Of a DNA stretch of 32,882 bases, positions 9,581-17,313 are shown piece after piece; position 1 is the stretch's first letter; the number at the start of each line of letters is the position of its first letter. The notes under the pieces are model-generated. The model saw only the letters and a program-made list of their open reading frames with translations, was not told where the DNA came from and ran no database searches. The stretch comes from Nitrospirota bacterium. GTDB taxonomy: Bacteria; Nitrospirota; Thermodesulfovibrionia; UBA6902. The stretch covers positions 1 to 32,882 of the forward strand of contig JACQXG010000011.1 in the NCBI GenBank assembly GCA_016208905.1. The letters run 5' to 3'. Position numbers and translations under genes: made by a program.

Positions 9581-10198
9581 TTAAGGCAATGCCTCAAATA
9601 ACATTACGCTCCCTTTTTCGCCCCCCACCAAAATATCGATTAGTCCATCATTATTCCAGTCAGTAACATTCAGGCGTGAGTAAACATCATAATTTAAAGG
9701 GGCGCCTGTTGTAAGAATTAATTGATCAGCAGTATCAAAAACAGGGGAATTATTCGTTCCAACGTTTTCCAGCAAATAAACATTCCCCATAATTTCGCCG
9801 ACTAATAAGTCTTTTAATCCGTCCTTATTCCAGTCAATAATTTTCGGGGCAGCCCTGGATCCAATATCCAATTCAATCCCTCCTACATGAAGATGTGTAG
9901 AAGTATTAAAAACCGGTGCTGCATCCGTGCCTTCATTAATATAAATTTTAATTTTTCCATTGACATCACCTACCAGCAGATCTTTCTTCCCGTCTTCATT
10001 CCAGTCATTTACTTCAGGGGTAGCTCTTCCTGTCGCAAGTTTTGATCCTCCTGCAAGGATTATTGAACCGTTATCCATTATCGGATTGGTGTTGTTATTT
10101 GTGTTGAGAAATACTGTGACATTGCCCGGCACATCTCCTGCCAGAATATCAACGAGTCCATCATTATTCCAGTCCACGACCGTGGGAGCTGCACCCAT
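9581..10198 (-). CDS. C-terminal part of an interrupted VCBS/FG-GAP repeat lipoprotein
   Basis: This 205-aa frame is in the same register as the upstream lipoprotein fragment, separated only by one TGA codon; its ATG is the very next codon. It has four repeats of a VCBS/FG-GAP-like unit of about 50 residues, each with a DWNxDGxxDxLxG calcium-loop-like motif (DWNNDGLVDILAG, DWNEDGKKDLLVG, DWNKDGLKDLLVG, DWNNDGLIDILVG). The fifth unit of the array lies before the stop. Such repeats form beta-propeller blades on exported proteins. Alone this fragment has no signal peptide, so it is best read as the distal half of a broken or recoded gene, although TGA-ATG contact could allow reinitiation. Function unknown; surface adhesion or binding is only a guess. 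Confidence 0.75.
   Translation of the reverse strand: MGAAPTVVDWNNDGLVDILAGDVPGNVTVFLNTNNNTNPIMDNGSIILAGGSKLATGRATPEVNDWNEDGKKDLLVGDVNGKIKIYINEGTDAAPVFNTSTHLHVGGIELDIGSRAAPKIIDWNKDGLKDLLVGEIMGNVYLLENVGTNNSPVFDTADQLILTTGAPLNYDVYSRLNVTDWNNDGLIDILVGGEKGSVMLFEALP
10170..10191 (-). other. Hairpin just after the in-frame TGA (SECIS-like geometry, unproven)
   Basis: On the minus strand, 17 nt after the TGA, CCAC-GGTC-GTGG forms a 4-bp stem with a GGUC loop. CAG and CTG pair below a small internal loop. Spacing and loop recall bacterial SECIS elements, but the helix is short and lies over conserved repeat-coding codons, so chance is likely. Confidence 0.25.
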
Positions 10199-10621
10199 TC
10201 AATATTCCGGTAAAGCAGATACACTGAGATTACAAGAACCGTTACACGCCAATATGAGCGTAGATCCATTGAAAACCGGGGAACTATCAGTCCCCTGATT
10301 TTTATAAAACCTTATATATCCAAATGCATCATAGGGATCATTATAACCAACTAAAAGGTCTTTCTTCCCGTCACTATCCCAATCATATACAACTGGAACT
10401 GAGTACATTCCAACCTGAAGATTAATTGCACTATCCTGTATATATACCCCAGGCGACAGATTTACAGTAGTAACACCAGTATCAATAATATCGTTACTAT
10501 CAGCATCACCATTGCTATCACCACACTGAGCGCCTTTGCATTGAGGTCCTGTTCCACATGATGCTAAAGGCATTACGATAAGCAATAAGAACACAAATAA
10601 TAAGTACCTTCTTTTTTTCAT
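10199..10621 (-). CDS. N-terminal part of an interrupted VCBS/FG-GAP repeat lipoprotein
   Basis: The 140-aa fragment begins with a lipoprotein signal peptide (MKKRRYLLFVFLLLIVMPLASC, lipobox LASC with Cys22). A low-complexity Asp/Asn/Gly/Ser segment follows, then one VCBS-like unit (VVYDWDSDGKKDLLVG). It ends at TGA (10201-10199) inside the next repeat; the downstream ORF continues in frame with four more units. A CGA-to-TGA change would restore Arg here, and Y.R appears at the corresponding point of the last repeat (VYSRLNVTDW). It is therefore probably a nonsense-interrupted gene, a sequencing error or, less likely, a recoded stop. Full length would be about 346 aa, lipid-anchored in the envelope. 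Shine-Dalgarno support is weak; a TATAAT lies a few bases before the ATG. Confidence 0.75.
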   Translation of the reverse strand: MKKRRYLLFVFLLLIVMPLASCGTGPQCKGAQCGDSNGDADSNDIIDTGVTTVNLSPGVYIQDSAINLQVGMYSVPVVYDWDSDGKKDLLVGYNDPYDAFGYIRFYKNQGTDSSPVFNGSTLILACNGSCNLSVSALPEY

Positions 10622-10660
10622 AAATTATAGTGCCTTTCTTTTTTTCAGTTGTGTGGGAGT

Positions 10661-10685
10661 AACACCCTGAAGATTTCAGGGTGTT
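10661..10685 (+). terminator. Perfect 11-bp hairpin with short T-rich tail, orientation unexplained
   Basis: AACACCCTGAA and TTCAGGGTGTT pair perfectly around GAT. The T-rich tail (AATATTTT) is on the plus-strand side, but both flanking genes run on the minus strand. It could still end rtcA transcripts inefficiently, or shape the 5' region of the lipoprotein mRNA. Confidence 0.5.
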
Positions 10686-10790
10686 AATATTTTAGCATAT
10701 TTCCGAACATAACAGTTAATAATAAGAATAAATTATTATCGGAAATCGGGGATGAAAAAAAATTTTTTATTATGCGTTTATTATAGGAAA

Positions 10791-11825
10791 TTATTGATAT
10801 TTTAATAATATTACCCTTCCTTCTTCATTTAATTTCCCTTCTATCTCATACCTTATACCCAGAAACTTATTAATCACACATAAGTTTGTAATCAGATGCT
10901 GTGTAATCCGGGAAGTTGTAAACGATGAAGCCTCCTTAGCAAGGCTGAGATACAATACAATCTGGTCGGCAAGATGCGGGTCAAGGCAGGCCGAAGAATT
11001 ATGGAATGCTATTAACTTTTCAGCCGCCTCTTTGCCGACTTCCTCTGCAGGTTTGCCTCTTTCCCCTAAAGATGAAAAACCTGCCAGGGCATGTTCGTAT
11101 TCGCCCTTTAAAAAGACAAATGTGCCCTGACCGTATGATGGTACTTCCATCACCTGCATTTCCGCTTCCGCCGGGTATATATTTTTTATCACGGACATCT
11201 TTTGTCTTTCGGCGATACTCAGCGGCAGGTTTGAGACACCGGACTGTCCATGGACGGAAAGCAACGGTCCCCTTAAGGTTAAATCCATTCCTCTAATTGT
11301 TGTTACAGGATGAATCCTGAAGCTTACCTCTCCGCCTCCTTTCGGATAAAATCCGTATCTGGCGATGGAAGACGCTGCTTTAATACCAGTCCTGTTCAGC
11401 ATGGGCAAAAAGACATCAGATATATAATCGTATGTCGGGCTGAAGGGGACATGGGTGCCGCCAGTGATGGTTATATTTGAAGGCCCATCGGAAAAGATAA
11501 GAGGAGGCAGGAGAGTTTGAAAAACAAGAGAGCAGGAGCCTGCTGTTCCTATGGCAAACATATAATGGCCTGCACAAATATTCCCGGGAATGAATGTAAG
11601 TTCAGTAGAGCCTTTCTCATTACCGGAAACCTGGGCATGACTGATTATGGCAGCGGCATTCACACATGTAATATGCTGCGGCATCAGGCCGGGCTTTTTC
11701 CTTGCCTTCCTGATATTAAAAAGCTTAAGGGCATGCCCTGTTATACAGCTCAGGCTCAAGGCCGTCCTTAATATCTGACCTCCGCCCTCACCGATACTTC
11801 CATCTATTTCAATTGTTTTATTCAT
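10791..11825 (-). CDS. rtcA: RNA 3'-terminal phosphate cyclase
   Basis: RtcA uses ATP to convert RNA 3'-phosphate ends to 2',3'-cyclic phosphates, through a covalent His-AMP intermediate. The protein matches the family along its length: IEIDGSIGEGGGQILRTALSLS at the N-terminus (read in two halves), KKPGLMPQH, AIGTAGSCSLVFQTLLP, RYGFYPKGGGEV, and the C-terminal SRITQHLITN, whose His (about residue 310) is the expected adenylated residue. I start at the ATG at 11825 (MNKTIEIDG), giving 344 aa; the ORF-track start seven codons earlier does not match the family. No rtcB ligase or rtcR regulator is in the window. It is divergent from the M23 peptidase gene. Confidence 0.95.
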   Translation of the reverse strand: MNKTIEIDGSIGEGGGQILRTALSLSCITGHALKLFNIRKARKKPGLMPQHITCVNAAAIISHAQVSGNEKGSTELTFIPGNICAGHYMFAIGTAGSCSLVFQTLLPPLIFSDGPSNITITGGTHVPFSPTYDYISDVFLPMLNRTGIKAASSIARYGFYPKGGGEVSFRIHPVTTIRGMDLTLRGPLLSVHGQSGVSNLPLSIAERQKMSVIKNIYPAEAEMQVMEVPSYGQGTFVFLKGEYEHALAGFSSLGERGKPAEEVGKEAAEKLIAFHNSSACLDPHLADQIVLYLSLAKEASSFTTSRITQHLITNLCVINKFLGIRYEIEGKLNEEGRVILLKYQ

Positions 11826-11852
11826 ATAAGTAAGTATACCGTACATATCTTA

Positions 11853-11880
11853 GCAGGGGCATGGCGCGCCATGCCCCTAC
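11853..11880. repeat. Perfect 24-bp palindrome between divergent rtcA and M23 peptidase genes
   Basis: AGGGGCATGGCG is followed immediately by its exact reverse complement (11855-11878), with a CCCCTAC edge like the other palindromes in the window. The centre GGCGCGCC is itself palindromic. It lies in a divergent promoter region, so it could be either a repeat-family member or a dyad protein-binding site. Confidence 0.65.
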
Positions 11881-11906
11881 AGCTTTTTTTGCTATAATAA
11901 AACATC

Positions 11907-12743
11907 TTGATTAAATCAAATATCAACAGACTTGTTATCTTACTCGTAATTGCCTTGCTCATACCTGACTTTGTCTACGCTGTTAAAGTCATTGTAACGC
12001 CGAAAGAAGTTATTCCGGGGGATGTCTTTCTTTTAAAGGTAGAGGCTGGGTCTGCTGAGGCTGAGTTTCTGGGCAATAAAATTAATCTTTATCCGGTAAA
12101 GGACAATCAGCTCCTTGCCATGGTCCCCGTTGATATTGATATAACTCCCGGCAAATATAATATTGAAATCGCTGTTGGGAAAGACCGGTACAAGACTGAA
12201 ATTATCGTCAGGCGCCATAAATTCAAGACAATAAAATTGACCCTCCCCGAAGAGAAAGTTACCCTGAGCCCGGAAGACGAGGAACGCGCAGCAAGAGAAG
12301 CGGAATTGCTCAATAAGATCTGGCCTGAAAGCACTGACCCGGCATGGAACGGACGCTTTACAACACCTATTAATACCGCAGTCTCAACCGGATTCGGCGT
12401 CAAGCGCATTATGAATGAAAAAAAGACGAGCGTTCATAAAGGAACGGATTTCCGTGGGGAGACCGGCGCACATGTAAAAGCCATAAACTCGGGGACCGTC
12501 GTATTGACTGAAGACCTTTTTTTCGGAGGCAACACATTAATTGTTGATCACGGGATGGGTCTCTATTCCGTTTACATGCACCTTTCAAAGTTCAGTGTGT
12601 CAAAGGGTGATAAGGTATCAAAGTCCCAGGTCATAGGATCCGTAGGAAGTACCGGAAGGGCCTCCGGGCCTCATCTCCATATGAGCGTCAGGCTGAACGG
12701 TTTGAGCATTAATCCGGAATCGCTGTTTAAATTGGAATTGTAG
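11907..12743 (+). CDS. Exported M23 family (LytM-type) metallopeptidase
   Basis: The 278-aa protein has a signal peptide (NRLVILLVIALLIPDFVYA, cleavage near residue 25) and an Ig-like N-terminal region (about 26-105, VTPKEVIPGDVFLLKV). A short charged linker (about 110-140) leads to a C-terminal peptidase M23 domain (about 155-275) with H177 and D181 in HKGTD and the HLH motif H256-H258 (GPHLHMSVR). These are the usual zinc ligands and catalytic residues of peptidoglycan endopeptidases, so it probably cuts cell-wall cross-links in the periplasm. The start is uncertain: TTG at 11907 is the first possible codon after an in-frame TAA and has no Shine-Dalgarno, while TATAAT lies 8 nt upstream. 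Confidence 0.88.
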   Translation: MIKSNINRLVILLVIALLIPDFVYAVKVIVTPKEVIPGDVFLLKVEAGSAEAEFLGNKINLYPVKDNQLLAMVPVDIDITPGKYNIEIAVGKDRYKTEIIVRRHKFKTIKLTLPEEKVTLSPEDEERAAREAELLNKIWPESTDPAWNGRFTTPINTAVSTGFGVKRIMNEKKTSVHKGTDFRGETGAHVKAINSGTVVLTEDLFFGGNTLIVDHGMGLYSVYMHLSKFSVSKGDKVSKSQVIGSVGSTGRASGPHLHMSVRLNGLSINPESLFKLEL

Positions 12744-12750
12744 GATGGAT

Positions 12751-12779
12751 GTAGGGGCGGGTTCAAAACCCGCCCTCAC
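12751..12779. repeat. GTAGGGGCGGG palindromic repeat
   Basis: GTAGGGGCGGGTT and AACCCGCCCTCAC form a hairpin with loop CAA, with only a two-base discrepancy near the foot. It sits between the M23 peptidase stop and the next gene's ATG, and is a member of the dispersed family also at 8120, 16100 and 17278. Confidence 0.75.
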
Positions 12780-12787
12780 AGTTTGCC

Positions 12788-13462
12788 ATGAACAATAATA
12801 ATCTAATTCCCAAACTCCTCTGGCTGACTCTCTTCGCCATAGCAATGGCCTATGTTGAATCCGCGGTCGTGGTCTATCTGCGGGCTATTTTTCATCCTGA
12901 GGGGTTTGCCTTCCCCCTGAAGGCATTTAATGATTACAAAATCAAAGTTGAGGTCTTCAGAGAAGCTGCCACTATGATCATGCTTTTGACTGTCGCGCAT
13001 CTTGCCGGGAAGAAATTCTGGGAACGCTTTGCATATTTCATGCTGTCATTCGGCGTATGGGATATTTTTTATTATGTGTGGTTAAAAGTACTGCTGGACT
13101 GGCCCGCGTCATTATTTGACTGGGACGTCCTGTTTCTGATCCCCCTTCCATGGATCGGCCCAGTTATAGCGCCTCTATCAATTGCCATATTAATGATTAT
13201 CTTCAGTATACTGATGGCCCGTAAATTTCATAAAGGCAGCGACTTCAGGCCAGCCCCAATCTCGTACGTTCTTGCATTAGCTGGAATGATAATAGTACTC
13301 TACTCTTTCATGTATGATATTGCTGCGACACTGCACGGGCAGATGCCAAAACCTTACCGGTATGAACTTTTGATCATTGGGGATGTTTTGTTTGTAGCGG
13401 CGTTTTGGATTGCGTATATTAAATGCAGGGACAAGGCGCGACTTGCCCCTGTGCCGAATTAA
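12788..13462 (+). CDS. Conserved-looking multi-pass membrane protein of unknown function
   Basis: I do not recognise this 224-aa protein. It has about six hydrophobic segments: roughly 8-30, 58-75, 80-100, 112-142, 157-178 and 190-210. Polar residues are buried in or near them (YVESAVVVYLR, FREAATMIMLL, FGVWDIFYYVWL, PLPWIGPVIAPLS). The charged residues inside membrane segments and the FGVWDIFYY and LIPLPWIGP motifs suggest a real conserved family, perhaps with a binding or catalytic role. The ATG follows a palindromic repeat and its Shine-Dalgarno is poor. An M48 peptidase gene starts 8 nt downstream, so the two are probably co-transcribed. Confidence 0.75.
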   Translation: MNNNNLIPKLLWLTLFAIAMAYVESAVVVYLRAIFHPEGFAFPLKAFNDYKIKVEVFREAATMIMLLTVAHLAGKKFWERFAYFMLSFGVWDIFYYVWLKVLLDWPASLFDWDVLFLIPLPWIGPVIAPLSIAILMIIFSILMARKFHKGSDFRPAPISYVLALAGMIIVLYSFMYDIAATLHGQMPKPYRYELLIIGDVLFVAAFWIAYIKCRDKARLAPVPN

Positions 13463-13470
13463 TTAAATTC

Positions 13471-14715
13471 ATGAACGGATATTTAATCACAATTTTTATC
13501 GCCTATTTTCTGATCGTAGCCTTCGGCTACTGGCTCGACTTCCTGAACCTCTCCCATTTAAAAAAACATGGCTCTGTCATCCCTCCTGAATTTGAAGGAC
13601 AGATAGACCAGGCGCTGTTAAACAAGACAATGGATTATACCGTTGAGCATACAAAATTCGGATTTGTCTCTTCTGTATTCAACAATATCACCTTTCTGCT
13701 TTTCATATTAGCGCTGCTGAACTTATATAATTCATGGGTCATATCGCTTAACTATTCATTCATCCTGTCCGGCATCGTATTTTTCCTTCTGCTGACATAT
13801 GGCGAAACAATCATCTCCATTCCATTCAGCCTGTACAGCACATTTAAAATCGAGAACAAGTACGGCTTCAACACCATGACATTTAAACTATGGGTTACTG
13901 ATACAGTTAAATCCCTGGTAATTTCTACTATCCTGATGGGACTGCTTATCGCCGTTGGTTTATTCATCATCCAAAAGAGCCCGGATTTATGGTGGCTCTG
14001 GGTATGGTGTTTTTTCCTCGCATTCGGGATCTTCATGATGTACATTTCACCTTATGTAATTGAGCCACTGTTTCATAAATTCACCCCTGTCGGGGATGAG
14101 AAACTCGAAGAAGGCATCCGGGCACTGATGGAAAAGGTCGGCATCAAGGTAAGCAGGGTCTTTAAGATAGATGCTTCAAAGCGGACGAAACATACAAACG
14201 CGTATTTCACAGGCATCGGCAAGGTAAAAAGGATCGTCCTCTATGACACCCTCATCGAAAAAATGGATTATGATGAAATCATGTCTGTCCTTGCGCATGA
14301 GGCGGGGCACTGGAAGAAGAAGCATATTTTAAAATCCATTATCGTGACCGAGACTATCGCGTTGATCTCAATCTATGTCGCATATCATGTAATCCAGAGC
14401 GATGTTCTCATAACCCTGTTCAACATTAAAGAAAGCTCTTTCTTTGCAAAGCTCGTAATCCTTGGTTTTATAGGCTCGATTGTGTCTTTCCCGTTCGGGC
14501 CAGTGTTCCATTACTTCTCCAGGAAGCATGAAAATGAAGCTGATAAATATTCCTTTGACCTGACCGGAAATCCGGACAGCATGATAAGCGCACTGGTCAA
14601 ACTCTCAAAGGACAACCTCTCCAACCTGCATCCCCATCCGCTGTATGCCCTGTTTCATTATTCCCATCCGCCGGTGCTGGAGCGAATAAGGAGGATTCGG
14701 GGATTAACAAAATAG
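13471..14715 (+). CDS. M48 family (Ste24/CAAX-prenyl-protease type) integral membrane metallopeptidase
   Basis: The start is set at 13471 (MNGYLITIFIAYF), because the ORF-track start at 13423 would overlap the previous gene and adds a non-homologous leader. The resulting 414-aa protein has several TM segments, an M48 N-terminal domain (GYWLDFLNLSHLKKHG, PPEF) and a peptidase domain with the zinc motif HEAGH (H276, E277, H280) and ENEAD (E354, D358). The text RTKHTNAYFTGIGKVKRIVLYDTL is typical of Ste24-type proteases. Bacterial members probably act in membrane-protein quality control, as true CAAX substrates are lacking; this is family knowledge, not seen here. It lies 8 nt after the unknown membrane-protein gene. 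Confidence 0.93.
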   Translation: MNGYLITIFIAYFLIVAFGYWLDFLNLSHLKKHGSVIPPEFEGQIDQALLNKTMDYTVEHTKFGFVSSVFNNITFLLFILALLNLYNSWVISLNYSFILSGIVFFLLLTYGETIISIPFSLYSTFKIENKYGFNTMTFKLWVTDTVKSLVISTILMGLLIAVGLFIIQKSPDLWWLWVWCFFLAFGIFMMYISPYVIEPLFHKFTPVGDEKLEEGIRALMEKVGIKVSRVFKIDASKRTKHTNAYFTGIGKVKRIVLYDTLIEKMDYDEIMSVLAHEAGHWKKKHILKSIIVTETIALISIYVAYHVIQSDVLITLFNIKESSFFAKLVILGFIGSIVSFPFGPVFHYFSRKHENEADKYSFDLTGNPDSMISALVKLSKDNLSNLHPHPLYALFHYSHPPVLERIRRIRGLTK

Positions 14716-14745
14716 GCTTCTTTATTTTTGACATCTCTCCGACAA

Positions 14746-14774
14746 TTGTTGTTAAATAAATACCTTGATATAAT
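14746..14774 (+). promoter_or_regulatory. Putative sigma-70 promoter of hemL
   Basis: TTGTTG (14746-14751), a 17-nt spacer and a consensus TATAAT (14769-14774) precede hemL. The start site would give a leader of about 15 nt with an AGGAG Shine-Dalgarno at 14785-14789. A second option upstream is TTGACA (14728-14733) with TTAAAT at 18-nt spacing. Confidence 0.55.
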
Positions 14775-14795
14775 CTGTAATCACAGGAGTCGACC

Positions 14796-16088
14796 ATGGC
14801 ACTTAACCAGAAAAAATCAAACGAACTTTTTAAAAAGGCAAAACGCATCATCCCCGGCGGGGTGAACAGTCCGGTAAGGGCGTTCAAGGCAGTCGGCGGG
14901 AGCCCTCTGTTTATAGAATCCGCAAAGGGGTCTAAAATCTACGATGTTGACGGAAACGAGTATATAGATTACGTCCTGTCATGGGGGCCGATGATACTCG
15001 GGCATTCCCATCCGGCCGTTGTGAAAGCGCTTCAGAAAGCAACTGAAAAGGGCACAAGCTTCGGCGCGCCCACACCACTTGAGGTAGAGCTTGCTGAAAT
15101 GGTCCGGAAGGCATATCCTTCTATGGAAATCCTGCGAATGGTCAACTCCGGCACTGAGGCAACGATGAGCGCTATCAGGGCCGCGCGCGGTTTTACCGAA
15201 AGAGACAAGATAGTAAAATTTGAAGGCTGTTATCACGGGCACGCGGACGGGCTTCTTGTAAAGGCAGGCTCCGGCGCCGCAACATTCGGGGTGCCTACCA
15301 GTCCCGGGGTTCCAAAGGATTATGCCAGGAATACATTGACCCTGCCCTACAATGACCTGAAGGCATTTAAACAACTCTGCGAAAAAACTGGAAAGAGCAT
15401 TGCATGTGTAATCATCGAGCCGGTTGTCGGCAACAGCGGCTGTATCCTTCCGCGTCCCGGCTATCTTGAGGGCTTGAGAAAGATAACGCAGAAATACGGG
15501 ATCATTTTGATATTCGATGAAGTGATGACAGGCTTCAGGGTGTCATACGGCGGGGCGCAGAAGGCGTTTAGGATTAAACCGGACATGACCTGCCTTGGGA
15601 AGGTAATAGGCGGCGGTCTTCCGGTGGGAGCTTACGGCGGCAGAGAAGAGATAATGAGAAAGATCGCCCCTGACGGCCCGGTGTATCAGGCAGGGACGCT
15701 CTCAGGAAACCCGCTTGCAATGACGGCTGGCATTGAGACTTTAAAGATTTTATCGAAACCCGACACATACAAACAGTTGATGGCCAAATCAAAGGCCCTT
15801 GAAGAGGCCCTGAAAGATGCTGCAAGGCGTGCAGATGTAAAGACAAAGTTCTACAGGGCTGGAACAATGTTTTGCACTTATTTTACCGACAAAGAGATCT
15901 ATAACTTCTCTGATGCCGCAAAGACCGACACGGCGATGTTTGCAAAGTTCTTCAGGAAGATGCTTGAAAGGGGTGTCAACCTGGCCCCTTCCGCTTTTGA
16001 GGCAGGCTTTATGTCGCTTGCACATTCTCAGGCTGACATAAACAAGACGGCGCGTGCAGCATACGAGAGTTTTAAGGCAGTAAAATAA
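14796..16088 (+). CDS. hemL: Glutamate-1-semialdehyde 2,1-aminomutase
   Basis: This PLP enzyme converts glutamate-1-semialdehyde to 5-aminolevulinate, the last step of the C5 (tRNA-dependent) route to tetrapyrroles such as haem, needed for the cytochromes. The 430-aa length is normal. Visible motifs include [13 protein letters not shown] at the N-terminus, [16 protein letters not shown] for cofactor phosphate binding, [20 protein letters not shown], and [16 protein letters not shown] with the PLP lysine K269. AGGAG lies 6-7 nt before the ATG. Its own promoter is likely, so it need not be co-transcribed with the M48 gene. A palindromic repeat follows the stop. Confidence 0.97.
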   Translation: MALNQKKSNELFKKAKRIIPGGVNSPVRAFKAVGGSPLFIESAKGSKIYDVDGNEYIDYVLSWGPMILGHSHPAVVKALQKATEKGTSFGAPTPLEVELAEMVRKAYPSMEILRMVNSGTEATMSAIRAARGFTERDKIVKFEGCYHGHADGLLVKAGSGAATFGVPTSPGVPKDYARNTLTLPYNDLKAFKQLCEKTGKSIACVIIEPVVGNSGCILPRPGYLEGLRKITQKYGIILIFDEVMTGFRVSYGGAQKAFRIKPDMTCLGKVIGGGLPVGAYGGREEIMRKIAPDGPVYQAGTLSGNPLAMTAGIETLKILSKPDTYKQLMAKSKALEEALKDAARRADVKTKFYRAGTMFCTYFTDKEIYNFSDAAKTDTAMFAKFFRKMLERGVNLAPSAFEAGFMSLAHSQADINKTARAAYESFKAVK

Positions 16089-16099
16089 TATCTTACAAT

Positions 16100-16126
16100 G
16101 TAAGGGCGGGGTGACCCCGCCCCTAC
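16100..16126. repeat. GTAGGGGCGGG palindromic repeat
   Basis: GTAAGGGCGGGGT and ACCCCGCCCCTAC form a nearly perfect hairpin with a 1-nt centre (one A/C mismatch). It lies between hemL and the YchF-type gene. Same family as the copies at 12751 and 17278. Confidence 0.8.
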
Positions 16127-16149
16127 TTGCGGATTGATTAATAAATACT

Positions 16150-17271
16150 ATGAAACTCATAATCACAGGCTTCTCCAACTCCGGCAAGACCACGGTCTTC
16201 AATGCCCTCACCGGCCTTGCCCTGGAGACGACTACATACCCGACTTCCATTTCAGCCGAGGTCGAACCGCATATAGGTGTTGTCAAAATCCCTGATGCGC
16301 GGATTGATAAGTTGTCATCAATCTTTGAACCAAAAAAGACGACGTATGCGACTGTCGAGTATATCGATTTCCTCGGCATCACTTCCGCATCTGCCGGAGG
16401 AGGCGTTTCACAAAATGCAAAGGTCTTTAATTTAATCAAGGACGCTGACTCTATCGTACATGTTGTCCGTGCCTTTGAGGATGAATCAATCATTCATCCT
16501 ATGAACAGTGTTGATCCTATAAGGGACGTATCTTCATTTGAAGACGAGCTCATATTCGGCGACCTTGAACTGGCTGAAAAGAGACTTGAGAAGATCGAGG
16601 AGCAGGAGAGAAAAGGCAAAAAGCAGGACAAGGCCGACAAGCAGCTTCTGCTTAAGTGTAAAAACGCCCTCGAAGCAGAGACATCCCTCCGGGACATCGG
16701 GTTTGACGATGAAGAAAAGCGGCTTATGCTGCCCTATCAATTTCTTACAACGATGCCTGAGATAATTGTTCTGAATATCAGCGAAGAGGACATAAACAGC
16801 GACAAGGCAAAAGAACTCCGCAGCAAAATAGAGACCTACTTTAAGCAAAAAGGTACAGGGACAGTGCCTCCTGTTATAACTTTATGCGGCAAGATCGAAA
16901 TGGAAATAGCCCAGCTCCCGCAGGACGAAGCCAGGGCCTTCCTTGAAGACCTCGGAATAGATGAACCTGCTATGCACAAGCTCTGCCATGTCTCATATGA
17001 CGCCCTCGGGCTTATATCCTTCATCACTGCCGGACAGGATGAAGTCAGGGCCTGGACGATCAGAAAAGGGACCCAGGCCCAGCAGGCCGCAGGAAAGATA
17101 CATTCCGATATCGAACGCGGGTTCATCCGGGCCGAAACCGTGGGCTACGATGCTTTCATCTCATCTGATGGAAACATGACCACAGTAAAAGAAAAGGGGT
17201 TGGCACGGCTCGAAGGCAAGACCTACGAGGTCAAAGACGGGGACATTATTAATTTCAAGTTTAATGTGTAA
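16150..17271 (+). CDS. YchF/OLA1-type P-loop ATPase with TGS domain (divergent)
   Basis: The 373-aa protein has a P-loop GFSNSGKTT (residues 7-15), a switch II-like DFLG, and a G4-equivalent NISEED that replaces NKxD, as in YchF proteins that prefer ATP. A charged helical insertion lies at about 135-175 (AEKRLEKIEEQERKGKKQDK), and the C-terminal TGS domain carries the YchF hallmark VRAWTIRKGTQAQQAAGKIH and ERGFIRAETV. Typical YchF binds ribosomes and is a translation-associated factor. This copy departs from canonical YchF in the P-loop (NSGKTT for NVGKST) and in the switch II region, so it may be a paralogue with a changed role. It sits between palindromic repeats downstream of hemL. Confidence 0.88.
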   Translation: MKLIITGFSNSGKTTVFNALTGLALETTTYPTSISAEVEPHIGVVKIPDARIDKLSSIFEPKKTTYATVEYIDFLGITSASAGGGVSQNAKVFNLIKDADSIVHVVRAFEDESIIHPMNSVDPIRDVSSFEDELIFGDLELAEKRLEKIEEQERKGKKQDKADKQLLLKCKNALEAETSLRDIGFDDEEKRLMLPYQFLTTMPEIIVLNISEEDINSDKAKELRSKIETYFKQKGTGTVPPVITLCGKIEMEIAQLPQDEARAFLEDLGIDEPAMHKLCHVSYDALGLISFITAGQDEVRAWTIRKGTQAQQAAGKIHSDIERGFIRAETVGYDAFISSDGNMTTVKEKGLARLEGKTYEVKDGDIINFKFNV

Positions 17272-17277
17272 TCAAAT

Positions 17278-17305
17278 GTAGGGGCGGGGTCATCCCGCCC
17301 ATTTT
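17278..17305 (+). repeat. GTAGGGGCGGG palindromic repeat with T-run, possible terminator
   Basis: GGGCGGG (17282-17288) pairs with CCCGCCC (17294-17300) around GTCAT, followed by ATTTTT. Its GTAGGGGCGGGG arm matches the other family members, while the distal arm is truncated. It lies between the convergent YchF-type gene and wrbA and may end the YchF-type transcript. Confidence 0.7.
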
Positions 17306-17313
17306 TCCGTATA

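Noticed and set aside
10199-10201. Genome-wide TGA reassignment to an amino acid
   Set aside because: TGA ends other intact genes in the window at the family-expected place, such as the kinase stop at 1024-1026 and the binding protein stop at 2936-2938.
16100-17305. Palindromic repeats as a CRISPR array
   Set aside because: Copies are kilobases apart with genes between them, without regular spacers or cas genes.
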